DNA from: Acinetobacter sp. ASP199
GTDB taxonomy: Bacteria; Pseudomonadota; Gammaproteobacteria; Pseudomonadales; Moraxellaceae
Length of the DNA stretch: 64,000 nt
NCBI RefSeq assembly: GCF_022700675.1
Contig: NZ_CP062182.1
Span: forward strand, 1,674,001 to 1,738,000
Direction: 5' to 3'
Position 1 is the stretch's first letter, and each line of letters begins with the position of its first letter. The position numbers and the translations under genes are program-made. Of the stretch, positions 41,226-50,491 are shown one piece after another. A model generated the notes under the pieces. It made no database searches. It was not told where the DNA came from and saw nothing but the letters and a program-made list of their open reading frames with translations.

Positions 41226-41638
41226 GGAGAAGATTAAATGACTGCTACTCAAATTAAGCCACCTAAATATATATATACAGTGCAAATTACTGGATTAATC
41301 AGCCACTCATTCCTATATACGGCCTACCAGTCATTCTTATTCCTAGTAGGCCACTTTAATCAAAAAATCTAGTTATTGCCATTGTCAGCGTAAAGTTTTT
41401 CTCTGTATGATTTTCCTTTAATCTCTAATTCGTAGGACCTATGTAAAATTCGATCCATTACAGCATCAACAATAGTTGGATCAGGAAATTGCTCAAACCA
41501 TAAATTTCGGAACTTGACTTGTAATCAACCAATATATTGCTCGAAAATTAGAAGCAGTGGGTTGATGTGATTATTTCGGATTTGTTATTAGAAATTAATT
41601 GAAAGCAGTATTTTTTAAACTTTAGGTAGAATGAAAAG
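41226..41638. other. Mobile-element scrap zone
   Basis: Holds the IstB fragment (41368-41521) and unassigned DNA; the GGCCTAC/GTAGGCC-bounded stretch near 41318-41353 resembles 52933-52973. No intact gene is seen. Confidence 0.6.
41368..41521 (-). pseudogene. C-terminal fragment of an IS21-type IstB helper ATPase
   Basis: On the minus strand the frame reads LWFEQFPDPTIVDAVMDRIL, then SYELEIKGKSYREK and a stop at 41368-41370. DAxxDR and the KGKSYR ending are typical of IstB C-termini. Only about 50 codons remain, and the upstream side is disrupted. Beyond its stop lies GGCCTAC...GTAGGCC (41324-41352), perhaps from the element's end. Confidence 0.65.
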
Positions 41639-42022
41639 GTGATTTTTTCAAGTATATTCACTGGTCTTTTTATGACGGTGGGTTTCACGGCGTTAATTTA
41701 TAACTACGTGTTGATGGATGGTAATTCGGGTTTGTTCTTTTTGGTTTGGGGTGGTGGTTTCTCTCTAGCAGGATTGTATTTCCATTACCACGGAACAATT
41801 GGGCAAATTGGATGGCAGAGACAGCGCTTTGTTCGTAACACCCAAACACTTGAATGGTATAAAACTGAATACCCTCAATGTGTTGTGACTACAAATATCG
41901 TGAAATGTTGTTTTTGCGAAAGTACATCAATTCGCAGATATGCCTTAAAAAACAATACTTACAAAATTCGCAACTCTTGTGCTAAATGCGGTGAAGTTTT
42001 GTTTTATACGGATGAGGAATAA
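41639..42022 (+). CDS. Membrane protein with C-terminal zinc ribbon
   Basis: A 127-residue protein starting at GTG. Two hydrophobic helices (about 3-25 and 31-50) are followed by a cytoplasmic part with CCFC and CAKC pairs (about residues 90-117) that form a likely zinc ribbon. It lies 2 bases before the NERD-domain gene, so the two are translated together. I know no named family; the pair looks like accessory cargo between IS remnants. Confidence 0.65.
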   Translation: MIFSSIFTGLFMTVGFTALIYNYVLMDGNSGLFFLVWGGGFSLAGLYFHYHGTIGQIGWQRQRFVRNTQTLEWYKTEYPQCVVTTNIVKCCFCESTSIRRYALKNNTYKIRNSCAKCGEVLFYTDEE

Positions 42023-42024
42023 TA

Positions 42025-42861
42025 ATGACTATTCATGCGTATTATGGTGATGTTAGCCACCTGAAAAATGAACAAAAAATGTTTGAAGACTTATTAACCC
42101 AATTGAAGCTTCATTGGGGTAATAGTGAAGATTGGATTTATTTGTTCTATAACACAATGTGGTCAGGTCAGGAAATTGATGTTATTGCTTTCACCAAGGA
42201 AGCAATTGTTGTTATTGATCTAAAAAACTATTCCGGCAATCTGGTTGGGTCGGAAAATGGGGAATGGCAGATTAATGGTGAGCTTGAGGTTCAGGGTGGT
42301 TCTCAGATTAATCCATTTGTTCAGATTCGGAAGAACAGATTTGCTGTTTTAGAGTGGTTCAAAAGTGCTGAATTGTTTACCGACCAAAACTTAGGTTTTA
42401 TTAGTGGTTGCATCATCCTGAATGAGTTATCTAGTACGCAAATGGATTTATCTCATTCGGTAAGAAAGTGGTTTTATGTTACCGATATTGCCAATTCAGT
42501 GGATACTTTGTCTAGACTCCATACCAAGGGGATTAGTCTTGCTAGTGATGATATTTTATACCTAGTAAACAAGTTAAAACTTAAAGAATATTCTTGGGAT
42601 CAGGGTGTTGCTCCTAGAGAGCGCAATCTTATTCAGTCAGATGATCGTGATAGTCCAAGTAATAATAGTCGTGATCAAAGTTCCGCTCCGATCAAATACA
42701 CATTACATGATCAAATGGAAAAGAAATTCAAAGGTGTTTTAGCACCGTACCTATTTTTCTATGGAACGGTCATCATCTGTTTAGCTATTGCTTTTCATAT
42801 TGCTAATGGTATGAAAGGTGAAGGGGTTGGGTACTTATTTAGTTTGATCTTTGGTCGCTAA
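42025..42861 (+). CDS. NERD-domain (nuclease-related) protein with C-terminal membrane anchor
   Basis: A 278-residue protein. The NERD fold shows E16, GQEIDVIAF with D52 and VVIDLKNYSG with D65 and K67, matching the D...(D/E)xK nuclease site, then NPFVQIRKNRFAV. After a linker rich in Ser/Asp/Asn there is one membrane helix near residues 238-258. NERD proteins are thought to process nucleic acids. The gene follows a zinc-ribbon membrane protein gene directly. Confidence 0.78.
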   Translation: MTIHAYYGDVSHLKNEQKMFEDLLTQLKLHWGNSEDWIYLFYNTMWSGQEIDVIAFTKEAIVVIDLKNYSGNLVGSENGEWQINGELEVQGGSQINPFVQIRKNRFAVLEWFKSAELFTDQNLGFISGCIILNELSSTQMDLSHSVRKWFYVTDIANSVDTLSRLHTKGISLASDDILYLVNKLKLKEYSWDQGVAPRERNLIQSDDRDSPSNNSRDQSSAPIKYTLHDQMEKKFKGVLAPYLFFYGTVIICLAIAFHIANGMKGEGVGYLFSLIFGR

Positions 42862-42938
42862 AAATATCATCTGATGTAAAAAAGGGCTTTGTTGCACAAA
42901 GTTATTCTTGAAGGCTTCTTCGGCAATATAATTTCCAG

Positions 42939-43887
42939 ATGAAGAAGCCTGCACCTAAAATCTACCGTACAACCAATTGGTCCTCGTATAACCGAGCCTT
43001 AATTAACCGAGGAAATATTTCAATCTGGTTTGATCCTAAGGCCCAATGGTATGCACAACCTCAAGGCAAGCATGGACGAAATCAAACTTATTCCGATACA
43101 TCGATTCAATGCTGTTTAATGATCAAATCTCTATTCCGTCTTTCTTTACGTATGGTCACAGGCTTTACTCAAAGTTTGATTAAGCTGTGCAGCCTGGATT
43201 GGACCGCACCAGATTACACGACCCTCTGTCGCAGACAAAAGACGATTGATATTGCGATTAGCTATCAGAAAAGTTGTGATGGACTTCACCTACTCATCGA
43301 CTCCACTGGCTTGAAGTTTTTAGGTGAGGGTGAATGGAAACGTAAGAAACATCAGCCTGAATACCATCGGCAATGGCGTAAACTGCATATTGGTATAGAT
43401 GCTGAAACACTGCAAATACGTGCTGTTCAGCTGACGACGAATAATGTCAGTGATTCACAAGTACTCGGTGATTTACTGGATCAAATCCCACCAGATGAGC
43501 GAATAGATTCTGTCTATACCGATGGGGCGTACGACACGAAATGCTGCAGACAAGTGATTTCAGATCGTCAAGCACATGCAGTAATTCCACCAAGAAAGAA
43601 TGCCAAGCCCTAGAAAGATTCTAAAATCAGTTCAATAGAACGAAATGAGTTACTTCAAACGGTTAAACATTTAGGCAGGACCCTATGGAAAAAATGGTCG
43701 GGTTATCACCGTCGAAGTTTGGTGGAAACTAAGATGCATTGCATCAAATCTTACGAAGCAGTGCTTCTCAGGCGATAAATTAACAGCAAGGAGTTTTTCT
43801 AGTCAGGTGAATGAGATTCATGCATGCGTAGCAGTCTTGAATAAATTCACACAATTAGGTCGTCCTCATACCCAAGTTGTCACTTGA
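42939..43887 (+). pseudogene. IS903-like transposase, broken by a stop and an insertion
   Basis: Reads through MKKPAPKIYRTTNWSSYNRA, LLIDSTGLKFLGEGEW and VYTDGAYDTKC (DDE parts) to PPRKNAKP, then TAG at 43611-43613 where a tryptophan codon is expected. Beyond it the frame resumes (ERNELLQTVKHLGRTLWKKW) until a palindromic insertion at 43753-43769; the remaining codons run to TGA at 43885. Confidence 0.8.
43750..43772 (-). repeat. Palindromic micro-insertion, copy 2, in the IS903-like gene
   Basis: Read on the minus strand, CCT and AAG flank 17 bases (43769-43753) that start GAG, hold GAAGCACTGCTTC and end CGT. The core is the same as copy 1 and it lies in a different IS family in the opposite orientation. 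Confidence 0.6.
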
Positions 43888-44053
43888 ATTTAGCTCAATT
43901 AGGGTAGCTCTGCCTTTCAAACCTTTGTGCAACAAAGCCATGCCAACAACCAAGTCAAATACTTAATAAATAAAATAAACCTGAGATAACATAAGATATC
44001 TCAGGTATAACTTACATGGTTGATCAGCAAAATAATCATTGATGGTTTAATAT

Positions 44054-45652
44054 TTAAGACCAAATACTACCCTGCTCTGCAGTTGCCCTACGCTGTTTTG
44101 CCTGTTGATAAAATCTATAGAAAATCAGTGCAAATAAGATCGCTATGAGATCAATCCACCATAACGGCATGCTCACATCGGATAGCCAACTGGTGACTAA
44201 ACTAACAGGTGCAATCAAAATCAAAACCATAGCAATACTTGCCAATACCGGAGGCAGTGCTTTGCCTGCACCGCGGATAAAGCAAAACACAATTGTCAGT
44301 AAAAAGACCGCATAATAACTATAAACCATCAAGTGGTTCATACTTTGCAAATTCGTCTGAGCTAAACTCCCCCAACGACCTAATGCCATACTGACAACCA
44401 CTGCAAACACACAACCTAAACATGCACCAATACTTAAGTTAGCAATAAAATGTACATCTTTACGTTGTTTTGGTGGTAGATTTTCAGGATTTTTCTGACG
44501 CTTAATCCGCGATTCGATCCATAAAATATTGCCAGAATAAAATAAAAACGCGCCACTGATGCCAAAAATAAAATACAGCCAACGGGTAAAGTCACCACCA
44601 TAATTACCAAAATGCAGACTAAACATGGAACGTACCACTTGATCCATCGGTGTGGCATGCGTATTTAGGTTATTGGTTTTATAGGCTTCGGTTTGATAAG
44701 GATTAAACATCATGACATCATAAAGATCACCACGTAGCATTTGATTTGCACTATATAAGTTGGCACGTGCTGAAGCTTTAGCAGGGTTGTCTAAATGATT
44801 AAAACTGATAGAGCTCACTTGATAATCAGGTGCTTGACGCTGAATATTGGCAATAATCCGTTCAACGTCTAAGGTATCTAAAGGCTCAACGACTTTGGTT
44901 GCAGCAGGTCGTGCTGAAAGTGGCTTATCTTTAGAAACCAAACCACCAATCGCATCATAAATCACATCGTGATAGGCAAATGAAATCACTGTGACGCAAA
45001 TAATGATATGAAAAGGTAAGCTAGTAATGCCAATCACATTATGTGCATCTAGCCAAAAACGCTTTTTGTTTTTACCGGGTCGAATGGCAAAAAAGTCTTT
45101 CACCAATGTCGGTAATAGCACAATTAAACCGGTCATCAATGCCAAGAAATATAAAACTGCAACAAACCCCATGACATACATACCCAAGGTATGCTCACCC
45201 AATGAACCAGGAATGCCTGCTGTTTCATGCAGTTGCTCAATGAGCCAGCCCAATTTGGATAAATTTTCCTGCTCGACCTGTAAATGCCCATCTGCATTTA
45301 AACTAGCAAGCATCGCATTTTGATATAAATCTACACCCGCTTGCATTGGACTTTCGACAGGTGCTTGCCATTGCATTGGTGCATGATGAAATTCTTTAGA
45401 ATCAAAATTAAGCTGAAAACTTTTTAAAGTTTCAGGATATTCTGCTTGTGCTTGACGCACCAATTCATTGTATTGACTGAGCTGAATTTCACTCAGATTT
45501 TGCCTGGCAGGTGTCGCCCATTTACTCAGCTCATGTTGGAACATGCTGAGTCCACCTGCAAAAAAGCAAATGAACAATAAAATGCCAGTGCTAATACCAA
45601 CCCATGTATGTAAGACTTTGGCATGGCGAATAATATCGGTACGGATTTTCAC
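44054..45652 (-). CDS. PepSY-associated membrane protein (siderophore-iron reductase type)
   Basis: A 532-residue inner-membrane protein of the PepSY_TM family. The N-terminus VLHTWVGISTGILLFICFFAGG is typical, with helices also near 155-180, 205-225 and several near the C-terminus, and large periplasmic loops. Such proteins occur beside TonB-dependent siderophore receptors and some act as ferric-siderophore reductases. Here it is followed upstream by two small membrane proteins and the receptor, all on the minus strand. Confidence 0.85.
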   Translation of the reverse strand: MKIRTDIIRHAKVLHTWVGISTGILLFICFFAGGLSMFQHELSKWATPARQNLSEIQLSQYNELVRQAQAEYPETLKSFQLNFDSKEFHHAPMQWQAPVESPMQAGVDLYQNAMLASLNADGHLQVEQENLSKLGWLIEQLHETAGIPGSLGEHTLGMYVMGFVAVLYFLALMTGLIVLLPTLVKDFFAIRPGKNKKRFWLDAHNVIGITSLPFHIIICVTVISFAYHDVIYDAIGGLVSKDKPLSARPAATKVVEPLDTLDVERIIANIQRQAPDYQVSSISFNHLDNPAKASARANLYSANQMLRGDLYDVMMFNPYQTEAYKTNNLNTHATPMDQVVRSMFSLHFGNYGGDFTRWLYFIFGISGAFLFYSGNILWIESRIKRQKNPENLPPKQRKDVHFIANLSIGACLGCVFAVVVSMALGRWGSLAQTNLQSMNHLMVYSYYAVFLLTIVFCFIRGAGKALPPVLASIAMVLILIAPVSLVTSWLSDVSMPLWWIDLIAILFALIFYRFYQQAKQRRATAEQGSIWS

Positions 45653-45657
45653 TATGT

Positions 45658-45948
45658 TTAACCTCGGATGCCAAATAAAATGCCATATGCCACGGCGTTA
45701 AATACGGTATAGATCAACAGTGCTTGCCAACCTTTCGGAATAAAATACGCGATAAATACCAAAGGCAAATACAACCAAGGCACCGACCACATGCCAATTT
45801 GTGGCGCTAAACTAGGTGCTAAGTGTTTTAATGCCAAAATCGTAATCAATGAGGCGATTGCAATAGCAAGACTTAAGCCTAAAACCCATCCTGCAAGGCT
45901 TTTTGACCACCAATCCGCTTGAATTCTTTGTTGAAAAAGGAATTTCAT
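45658..45948 (-). CDS. Small membrane protein of the iron-uptake set
   Basis: A 96-residue protein with an amphipathic N-terminus (FQQRIQADWWSKSLAG) and three hydrophobic segments. It lies 5 bases from the PepSY gene and 1 base from the next gene, so it belongs to the same transcript. Small proteins of this layout commonly sit between a siderophore receptor and a PepSY protein. The exact role is unknown. Confidence 0.75.
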   Translation of the reverse strand: MKFLFQQRIQADWWSKSLAGWVLGLSLAIAIASLITILALKHLAPSLAPQIGMWSVPWLYLPLVFIAYFIPKGWQALLIYTVFNAVAYGILFGIRG

Positions 45949-45949
45949 G

Positions 45950-46210
45950 TCAAATATTTTTCTTAAATAATGCTATAAATGGCAAGAGTGACCATGTAGT
46001 GATGAGCGTCATACACCACATATATATAGCGACCAGTTTGGGTACACTACACAGCAGTAAAATCATTGAGATCATCAATAAACCACCACCTAAGATGACA
46101 TTTTTTTTAGATAATACTGTGCCAAATAAGCTTTGATGACGGTGACTGCCATAGAGCATCAAACTGCCCAATAAACATAAAGTGACTGCAAAGATTTTCA
46201 AATTTTTCAC
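45950..46210 (-). CDS. Small membrane protein of the iron-uptake set (second)
   Basis: An 86-residue protein, two or three hydrophobic segments (IFAVTLCLLGSLMLYG; LGGGLLMISMILLLCS; LVAIYMWCMTLITTW). Start uncertain: GTG at 46210 or TTG at 46216, neither with a strong ribosome-binding site. It lies between the receptor and the previous gene. It resembles small DUF-type iron-uptake membrane proteins. Function unknown. Confidence 0.62.
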   Translation of the reverse strand: MKNLKIFAVTLCLLGSLMLYGSHRHQSLFGTVLSKKNVILGGGLLMISMILLLCSVPKLVAIYMWCMTLITTWSLLPFIALFKKNI

Positions 46211-46300
46211 TCTCAATGATGCTTATATTGAAATCGCAAAGACAAACACAGCAATGAGACAGACCCATTACTGTGTTGCAATACATAAACGAGTTGAAAA

Positions 46301-48418
46301 TTAGAAATCGAAAGTCACACCCAATTTATAAGTACGACCTGCGCCCAGTGTTGTAAACCCACTGTTAAATACACCTGCCCAATATTTTTCGTCAGTCACG
46401 TTGTCAATATTTGCACGGAAAGTTGTGTCTACTCCGCCAAGATTAGTTGTGTATTTCGCACCTACATCGAATAGTGTGTAATCTGGAATAGTAAGTTTAT
46501 TCGCCTCATCTAAATATTGCGTATCTACATAGTTCATACGTGTGTTAACACTTAAGCCATCCATAAATGGAAGACGATATTCAACCCCTAAACCTGCAGT
46601 AAACTCTGGCTGACCCTGAACAGTATTTCCCTGATTTTTTATAGATTTTTTATATTCAGCATCAATATATGCCAAATTACCCCACACAATTAGGTCATCA
46701 ATCACATTACCAGAGAATCCATATTCAACCCCTTTTGATGTTGTTTCAGCACCATCTGTCGTAATTTGATTGAAATCAGGATTCCCGGTTAACTTCTCAA
46801 CCATAGTGCTCGGCTTTTCAATTTGATAAGCAGCTAAAGTATGCAGCCATGAACCATGTTGATATTTCGTACCAATTTCATACTGTTTGGTTTGGAACGG
46901 GGCAAATGTTTTACCTTCATTTACATCTTTAATCGAGGGCGTAGCACTATTATTGACAGTACTGCCTTGAGTGAGTCCTTCAACATAACTAGCATATAAA
47001 GAAATATCTTCACCCCAAGGTTTAACCACGACACCCAAACTTGGAGAAACCTTATCAGACTTGTATTCAGTGTTTTTGAATGGATTCTTCACATCTACAT
47101 CTTGATAACGTAAACCCAGAATCAATTGCAACTTTTCATCTAATAATGAAATTTGATCCGTTAGAGAGTAGCTAGTGAAAGTATTATCCGCAAGATTGAA
47201 CATTTCAGGTGCATTAACAGGCATAGCTCCTGACTGACTTGGATTATACAAGTTAGTTTCAAATCTAGTTGAATTTGCAGCATCATGCTGTTTTGTATCT
47301 CTGTGTAAATAGTCCGCTCTTAGACCTACTACATGCTTAACTGAACCAGTATTAAATGCACCCTCTAATCCTAAGTTTGCAGCTGTGTTACGTTGGTTCA
47401 TTTTCACATGGTAATATTGAGATTCAGCATCACCATTTTCTTCAGTTACTCTTACACGCGTACCAAATAAATGTCCTTGGTACTTTTGCTCTGCTGTTCC
47501 AACACCAGCAATAACTTTTAAATTATCTAATAACTTGTATTCACCTGATAATCCGATGTAATTTGCAGACTGTGTGCCCCATAAGTTGGGCAAGTAATTT
47601 GTACGTCCATCAGGAGCATCAAGCACCTTTGTTAATGCTGCAAAAGACACCATAGCTGGTGAGCCACCATCTCGGTTGTCTTTTGTAGAATATGCATCTA
47701 AATTAATTTTTGCTTTATCCGTCGTCCAGTCAAGACCGATGACAGCAGAAATAGTTTCGTCTTCCAGACCATCAACTACATGTTCACCCTGACCATAGTT
47801 TGCACTTACACGTGCACCGAACTCTTGGTTCTCCCCAAAGCGACGCGCAACATCAAAACCTGACTTATAGAATCCTTCATCTTCAAAGTTGGCAGTTACG
47901 CGTGTCAATTCTTTATCAGCACGTTTGGTATTTGCAATAATTACACCACCAATGTTTCCACTTGGAGCCATACCAGCAACTAAAGCATTCGGTCCTTTTA
48001 ATACGGTAACTGAGCTTAAAATATCAGTCGAAACTCGACCAGATGGTGCCATACCATAAGCACCATTTAAATTCAGGTCATCCCAGTTAACATTGAATCC
48101 ACGAATATTGAAGTTTTCATTTAAATGTCCACTATTCGTTGTAGTACGAATACTTGGATCAATTTTTAATACATCCATCACTGTAAGCGCATGTGCATCT
48201 TGAATGGCTTGATCACTGTAATTACGAATGGTAAATGGCGTATCTAAAACGTCTTTTTCACCTAAGATATTTAAAGTGGCTTTCTTTTTCAGTTTGCCTG
48301 TGACATCAGTTTCTTGCGAGTCTGCCTTAACCACAATTGTTGCTAATTGGATCGAATCTTGTGCATAAGCAAAAAATGGAATACTGATTAAAGATAAAAA
48401 TAAAAAATTTCTTTTCAT
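46301..48418 (-). CDS. TonB-dependent siderophore receptor
   Basis: Outer-membrane receptor, 705 residues. The ATG at 48418 with AGGGG upstream gives a signal peptide (KRNFLFLSLISIPFFAYA-QD). The plug domain has VLDTPFTIRNYSDQAI and FNIRGFNV, then LKGPNALVAGMAPSGNIGG; a 22-strand barrel follows and the chain ends in YKLGVTFDF with terminal Phe. It looks like the FhuE/ferric siderophore subgroup. Two Fur-box-like sites lie upstream, so it should be iron-repressed. Confidence 0.93.
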   Translation of the reverse strand: MKRNFLFLSLISIPFFAYAQDSIQLATIVVKADSQETDVTGKLKKKATLNILGEKDVLDTPFTIRNYSDQAIQDAHALTVMDVLKIDPSIRTTTNSGHLNENFNIRGFNVNWDDLNLNGAYGMAPSGRVSTDILSSVTVLKGPNALVAGMAPSGNIGGVIIANTKRADKELTRVTANFEDEGFYKSGFDVARRFGENQEFGARVSANYGQGEHVVDGLEDETISAVIGLDWTTDKAKINLDAYSTKDNRDGGSPAMVSFAALTKVLDAPDGRTNYLPNLWGTQSANYIGLSGEYKLLDNLKVIAGVGTAEQKYQGHLFGTRVRVTEENGDAESQYYHVKMNQRNTAANLGLEGAFNTGSVKHVVGLRADYLHRDTKQHDAANSTRFETNLYNPSQSGAMPVNAPEMFNLADNTFTSYSLTDQISLLDEKLQLILGLRYQDVDVKNPFKNTEYKSDKVSPSLGVVVKPWGEDISLYASYVEGLTQGSTVNNSATPSIKDVNEGKTFAPFQTKQYEIGTKYQHGSWLHTLAAYQIEKPSTMVEKLTGNPDFNQITTDGAETTSKGVEYGFSGNVIDDLIVWGNLAYIDAEYKKSIKNQGNTVQGQPEFTAGLGVEYRLPFMDGLSVNTRMNYVDTQYLDEANKLTIPDYTLFDVGAKYTTNLGGVDTTFRANIDNVTDEKYWAGVFNSGFTTLGAGRTYKLGVTFDF

Positions 48419-48469
48419 GATCAAGCCCCTATACATCCAGTTTTAAATTTTGCACACATCATACACTCG

Positions 48470-48512
48470 GTTAATGATAATTATTTACATTAAGATAACA
48501 ATTATCATTTGA
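48470..48512. promoter_or_regulatory. Tandem Fur-box-like sites upstream of the siderophore receptor
   Basis: The 19 bases at 48470-48488 match the Fur consensus GATAATGATAATCATTATC at 15 of 19 positions by eye; 48494-48512 match at about 13. They lie 52 to 94 bases before the receptor start, where iron-dependent repression by Fur is expected. Confidence 0.72.
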
Positions 48513-48856
48513 ATTTTCTGTGTTTGATTTTGATTTGAAAGTAATTTTCGATCAATGAAACTACTAATTTAAATATGATTACTTTGATTGAGGAGCTAAA
48601 AAATTGATCAAGGTCCATATTTTTAGCTTAAATCTGATTGAGTTCTGCAATCATTCGACTCATTTTTTAGTGTAGATATTAGATTCGAGGCTTAGACATA
48701 TCTTATAAATTTAAACGAATGTGATGGCTCAAAGAACTACGGCTCTCAAAAATAAAGATTTAAAAATACTTAAGGAGCACTAGCTAAACGAATAACATGT
48801 TGGACCGTGCTCCAAAGATGAAAAGAGAATCTACAATTAATTAATTTTTAAATCCC
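48513..48856. other. Region between the receptor promoter and metR end
   Basis: No credible gene is seen. A stem GGAGCAC/GTGCTCC with a long loop lies at about 48775-48822. Short frames inside (14 and 19 codons) are not supported. Confidence 0.55.
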
Positions 48857-49774
48857 TTATTCATAATAGCTGTTTCGCTTCTTTGAAAAGCGATCTAGCT
48901 GTTTTAGAAAGCCTTCAAAATAATCTTTCTGTTTTTCATCTGTACGATAACCTGCGTAAAGCGTTCGTCTTAGCCCTTCAGCTGCAACACAGTCTAAACG
49001 ACGTGATGTGACCCAACCTTTTTGTTCATATTCATTCACCACCCAATCAGGTAGCGCACCGATCCCTCGCCCACTGGCGATCAACTGAATCAGCATTTGA
49101 GTCAGTTCTGTGGTACGAATCTGTTTCGGTTGAATATTTGCAGGAATAAATAATTTAGCCATGATATCCAAGCGATGCTTATCGACGGGATACGTAATTA
49201 AGGTTTCTCCTGCAAGTTCTTGCACAGTAATACTTTCAGCACGAACTAAAGGATGCGTGGTTGATAATACCAAGCGAGATTCATATTCAAATACAGGAAA
49301 GTATTCCACTCCTTTTAAGGCAATCGGATCAGCAGTAATCAACAGATCAAACTCTCCATTTTGCAATAACTCATGTGGGTTTGATTCAAAACCAGAAGCA
49401 AAGTCTAAATCGACATCAGGATATTGCTGACGGTAGACATTTAATAAAGGCATGAGCCAATCAAAACAGCTATGACATTCAGAGGAGAACGTAATTCGTC
49501 CCGTTTGACCATGCAAAATTCTGCTGATATCTGCTTGTGCAATTTGTACTTGTGGCAAAATTTCATCGGCTAGTTTGAGCAACCGTTGACCTACATTGGA
49601 AAATGAAACAGGTCGAGTACGCCGATAGACAACTTCTGTATCAAAGTATTGGTCAAGCTCTTTTAGCTGATGCGACAAGGCTGAAGGTGTTAAACATAAA
49701 CCACTAGCAGCTGCCACCAATGAACCATGTTCACGTAGTGCAACCAGTGTTTTTAGATGGCGAAGTTCAATCAT
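48857..49774 (-). CDS. metR: MetR-like LysR-family regulator
   Basis: A 305-residue LysR regulator close to MetR: MIELRHLKTLVALREHGSLV and LCLTPSALSHQLKELD at the helix-turn-helix, then ECHSCFDWLMPLL, in which E. coli MetR has ECHSCIQWL. MetR binds homocysteine and controls met genes. It sits last in the mesX-mesD-reductase run, and a matching palindrome lies just upstream of it (49830-49846), fitting autoregulation. Confidence 0.87.
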   Translation of the reverse strand: MIELRHLKTLVALREHGSLVAAASGLCLTPSALSHQLKELDQYFDTEVVYRRTRPVSFSNVGQRLLKLADEILPQVQIAQADISRILHGQTGRITFSSECHSCFDWLMPLLNVYRQQYPDVDLDFASGFESNPHELLQNGEFDLLITADPIALKGVEYFPVFEYESRLVLSTTHPLVRAESITVQELAGETLITYPVDKHRLDIMAKLFIPANIQPKQIRTTELTQMLIQLIASGRGIGALPDWVVNEYEQKGWVTSRRLDCVAAEGLRRTLYAGYRTDEKQKDYFEGFLKQLDRFSKKRNSYYE

Positions 49775-49797
49775 GTTGTCTTAACGATGTCCTCATT

Positions 49798-49836
49798 ATT
49801 CATCATCAGCATAACGCAAATCGTTTGATGATGAAT
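49798..49836. promoter_or_regulatory. 10-bp inverted repeat upstream of metR
   Basis: ATTCATCATC and GATGATGAAT face each other across 19 bases. The right arm overlaps the MetR-type box at 49830-49846, so the two form nested half-sites and could bind a regulator tetramer. Confidence 0.5.
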
Positions 49837-49846
49837 TTAATTCATC
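49830..49846. promoter_or_regulatory. MetR-type operator before metR
   Basis: GATGAATTTAATTCATC is a 17-bp palindrome that contains TGAA-N5-TTCA, the MetR consensus pattern. It is 56 bases before the metR start. Confidence 0.72.
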
Positions 49847-49886
49847 TTAAATTTATTTAAGAGACTTATTTTCACTCATTTTAAAT

Positions 49887-50387
49887 TTAAGCCAGTTCCA
49901 TTTCACCGACCTGATGATAGGCACGATTGAAATACACCAATGATGCGTGTTCTACTTGATTGCGCTTGATAGCAACAATCGGGCAAATGAAAATAGTATG
50001 TGTACCCACTTCTTGGATCTGCTCAATTTCGCAATCAAAACTAACCAAGGCATCTGCAAGCGCAGGTGAACCGGTTTCTAAAGTTGACCACACACCTTTC
50101 TCAAAGCGTTGTTCAGCACTAAGTTTTGCAGAAGCAAAAGCATTCGATAAATCGGCTTGATCTGCATTCAGTACATTCACACACAGCACTTTATTTTCCA
50201 CAAAGTTGGCATGCGAACGAGATGATTGATTCATACATACCAGCAATGTCGGTGGGGTATCGGTCACACTACACACCGCAGATGCGGTAAAACCATGTGC
50301 ACCGGCTTCACCCATCGTGGTCACGACATTGACTGCACTTGTGAGTAAAGACATTGCGTTTTTAAAGTCTGTCGCTTCAATCATCAT
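49887..50387 (-). CDS. Flavin reductase family protein
   Basis: A 166-residue protein of the HpaC/RutF-like flavin reductase family (FKNAMSLLTSAVNVVTTM; GAHGFTASAVCSVTDTPPTLLVCMN; NVLN). Such enzymes reduce FMN or FAD with NAD(P)H and hand it to a partner. It lies between mesD and metR on the same strand; co-occurrence with mesX/mesD suggests it supplies reduced flavin to this methionine-forming system. Confidence 0.86.
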   Translation of the reverse strand: MMIEATDFKNAMSLLTSAVNVVTTMGEAGAHGFTASAVCSVTDTPPTLLVCMNQSSRSHANFVENKVLCVNVLNADQADLSNAFASAKLSAEQRFEKGVWSTLETGSPALADALVSFDCEIEQIQEVGTHTIFICPIVAIKRNQVEHASLVYFNRAYHQVGEMELA

Positions 50388-50455
50388 CGTATTTCCATGT
50401 GACTTATGTACAATATTTTCATATAGAGAAGAAGTTCAAACACACCTCTCCCTAA

Positions 50456-50478
50456 CCCTCTCCTGACTCAGGAGAGGG
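50456..50478. repeat. Palindrome between mesD and the reductase gene
   Basis: CCCTCTCCTGA and TCAGGAGAGGG form 11-bp perfect arms around one C. No U-tract follows, and CCTCTCCCTAA lies just before. It looks like a dispersed intergenic palindrome and may still affect how far transcripts run. Confidence 0.6.
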
Positions 50479-50491
50479 AACGTTCAAAGCA

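Larger units (their letters stand above)
42885..43939 (+). mobile_element. Degraded IS5-family (IS903-like) element, 1055 bp
   Basis: Perfect 17-bp inverted repeats GGCTTTGTTGCACAAAG (42885-42901, inverted at 43923-43939) bound the element. No 9-bp target duplication is seen. Its transposase gene carries a stop and an insertion, so the element is inactive. Confidence 0.82.

Noticed and set aside
48719..48820. Two tiny frames (19 and 14 codons) in the metR-receptor gap
   Set aside because: Too short, no conserved features, and AT-rich surroundings make them likely by chance.
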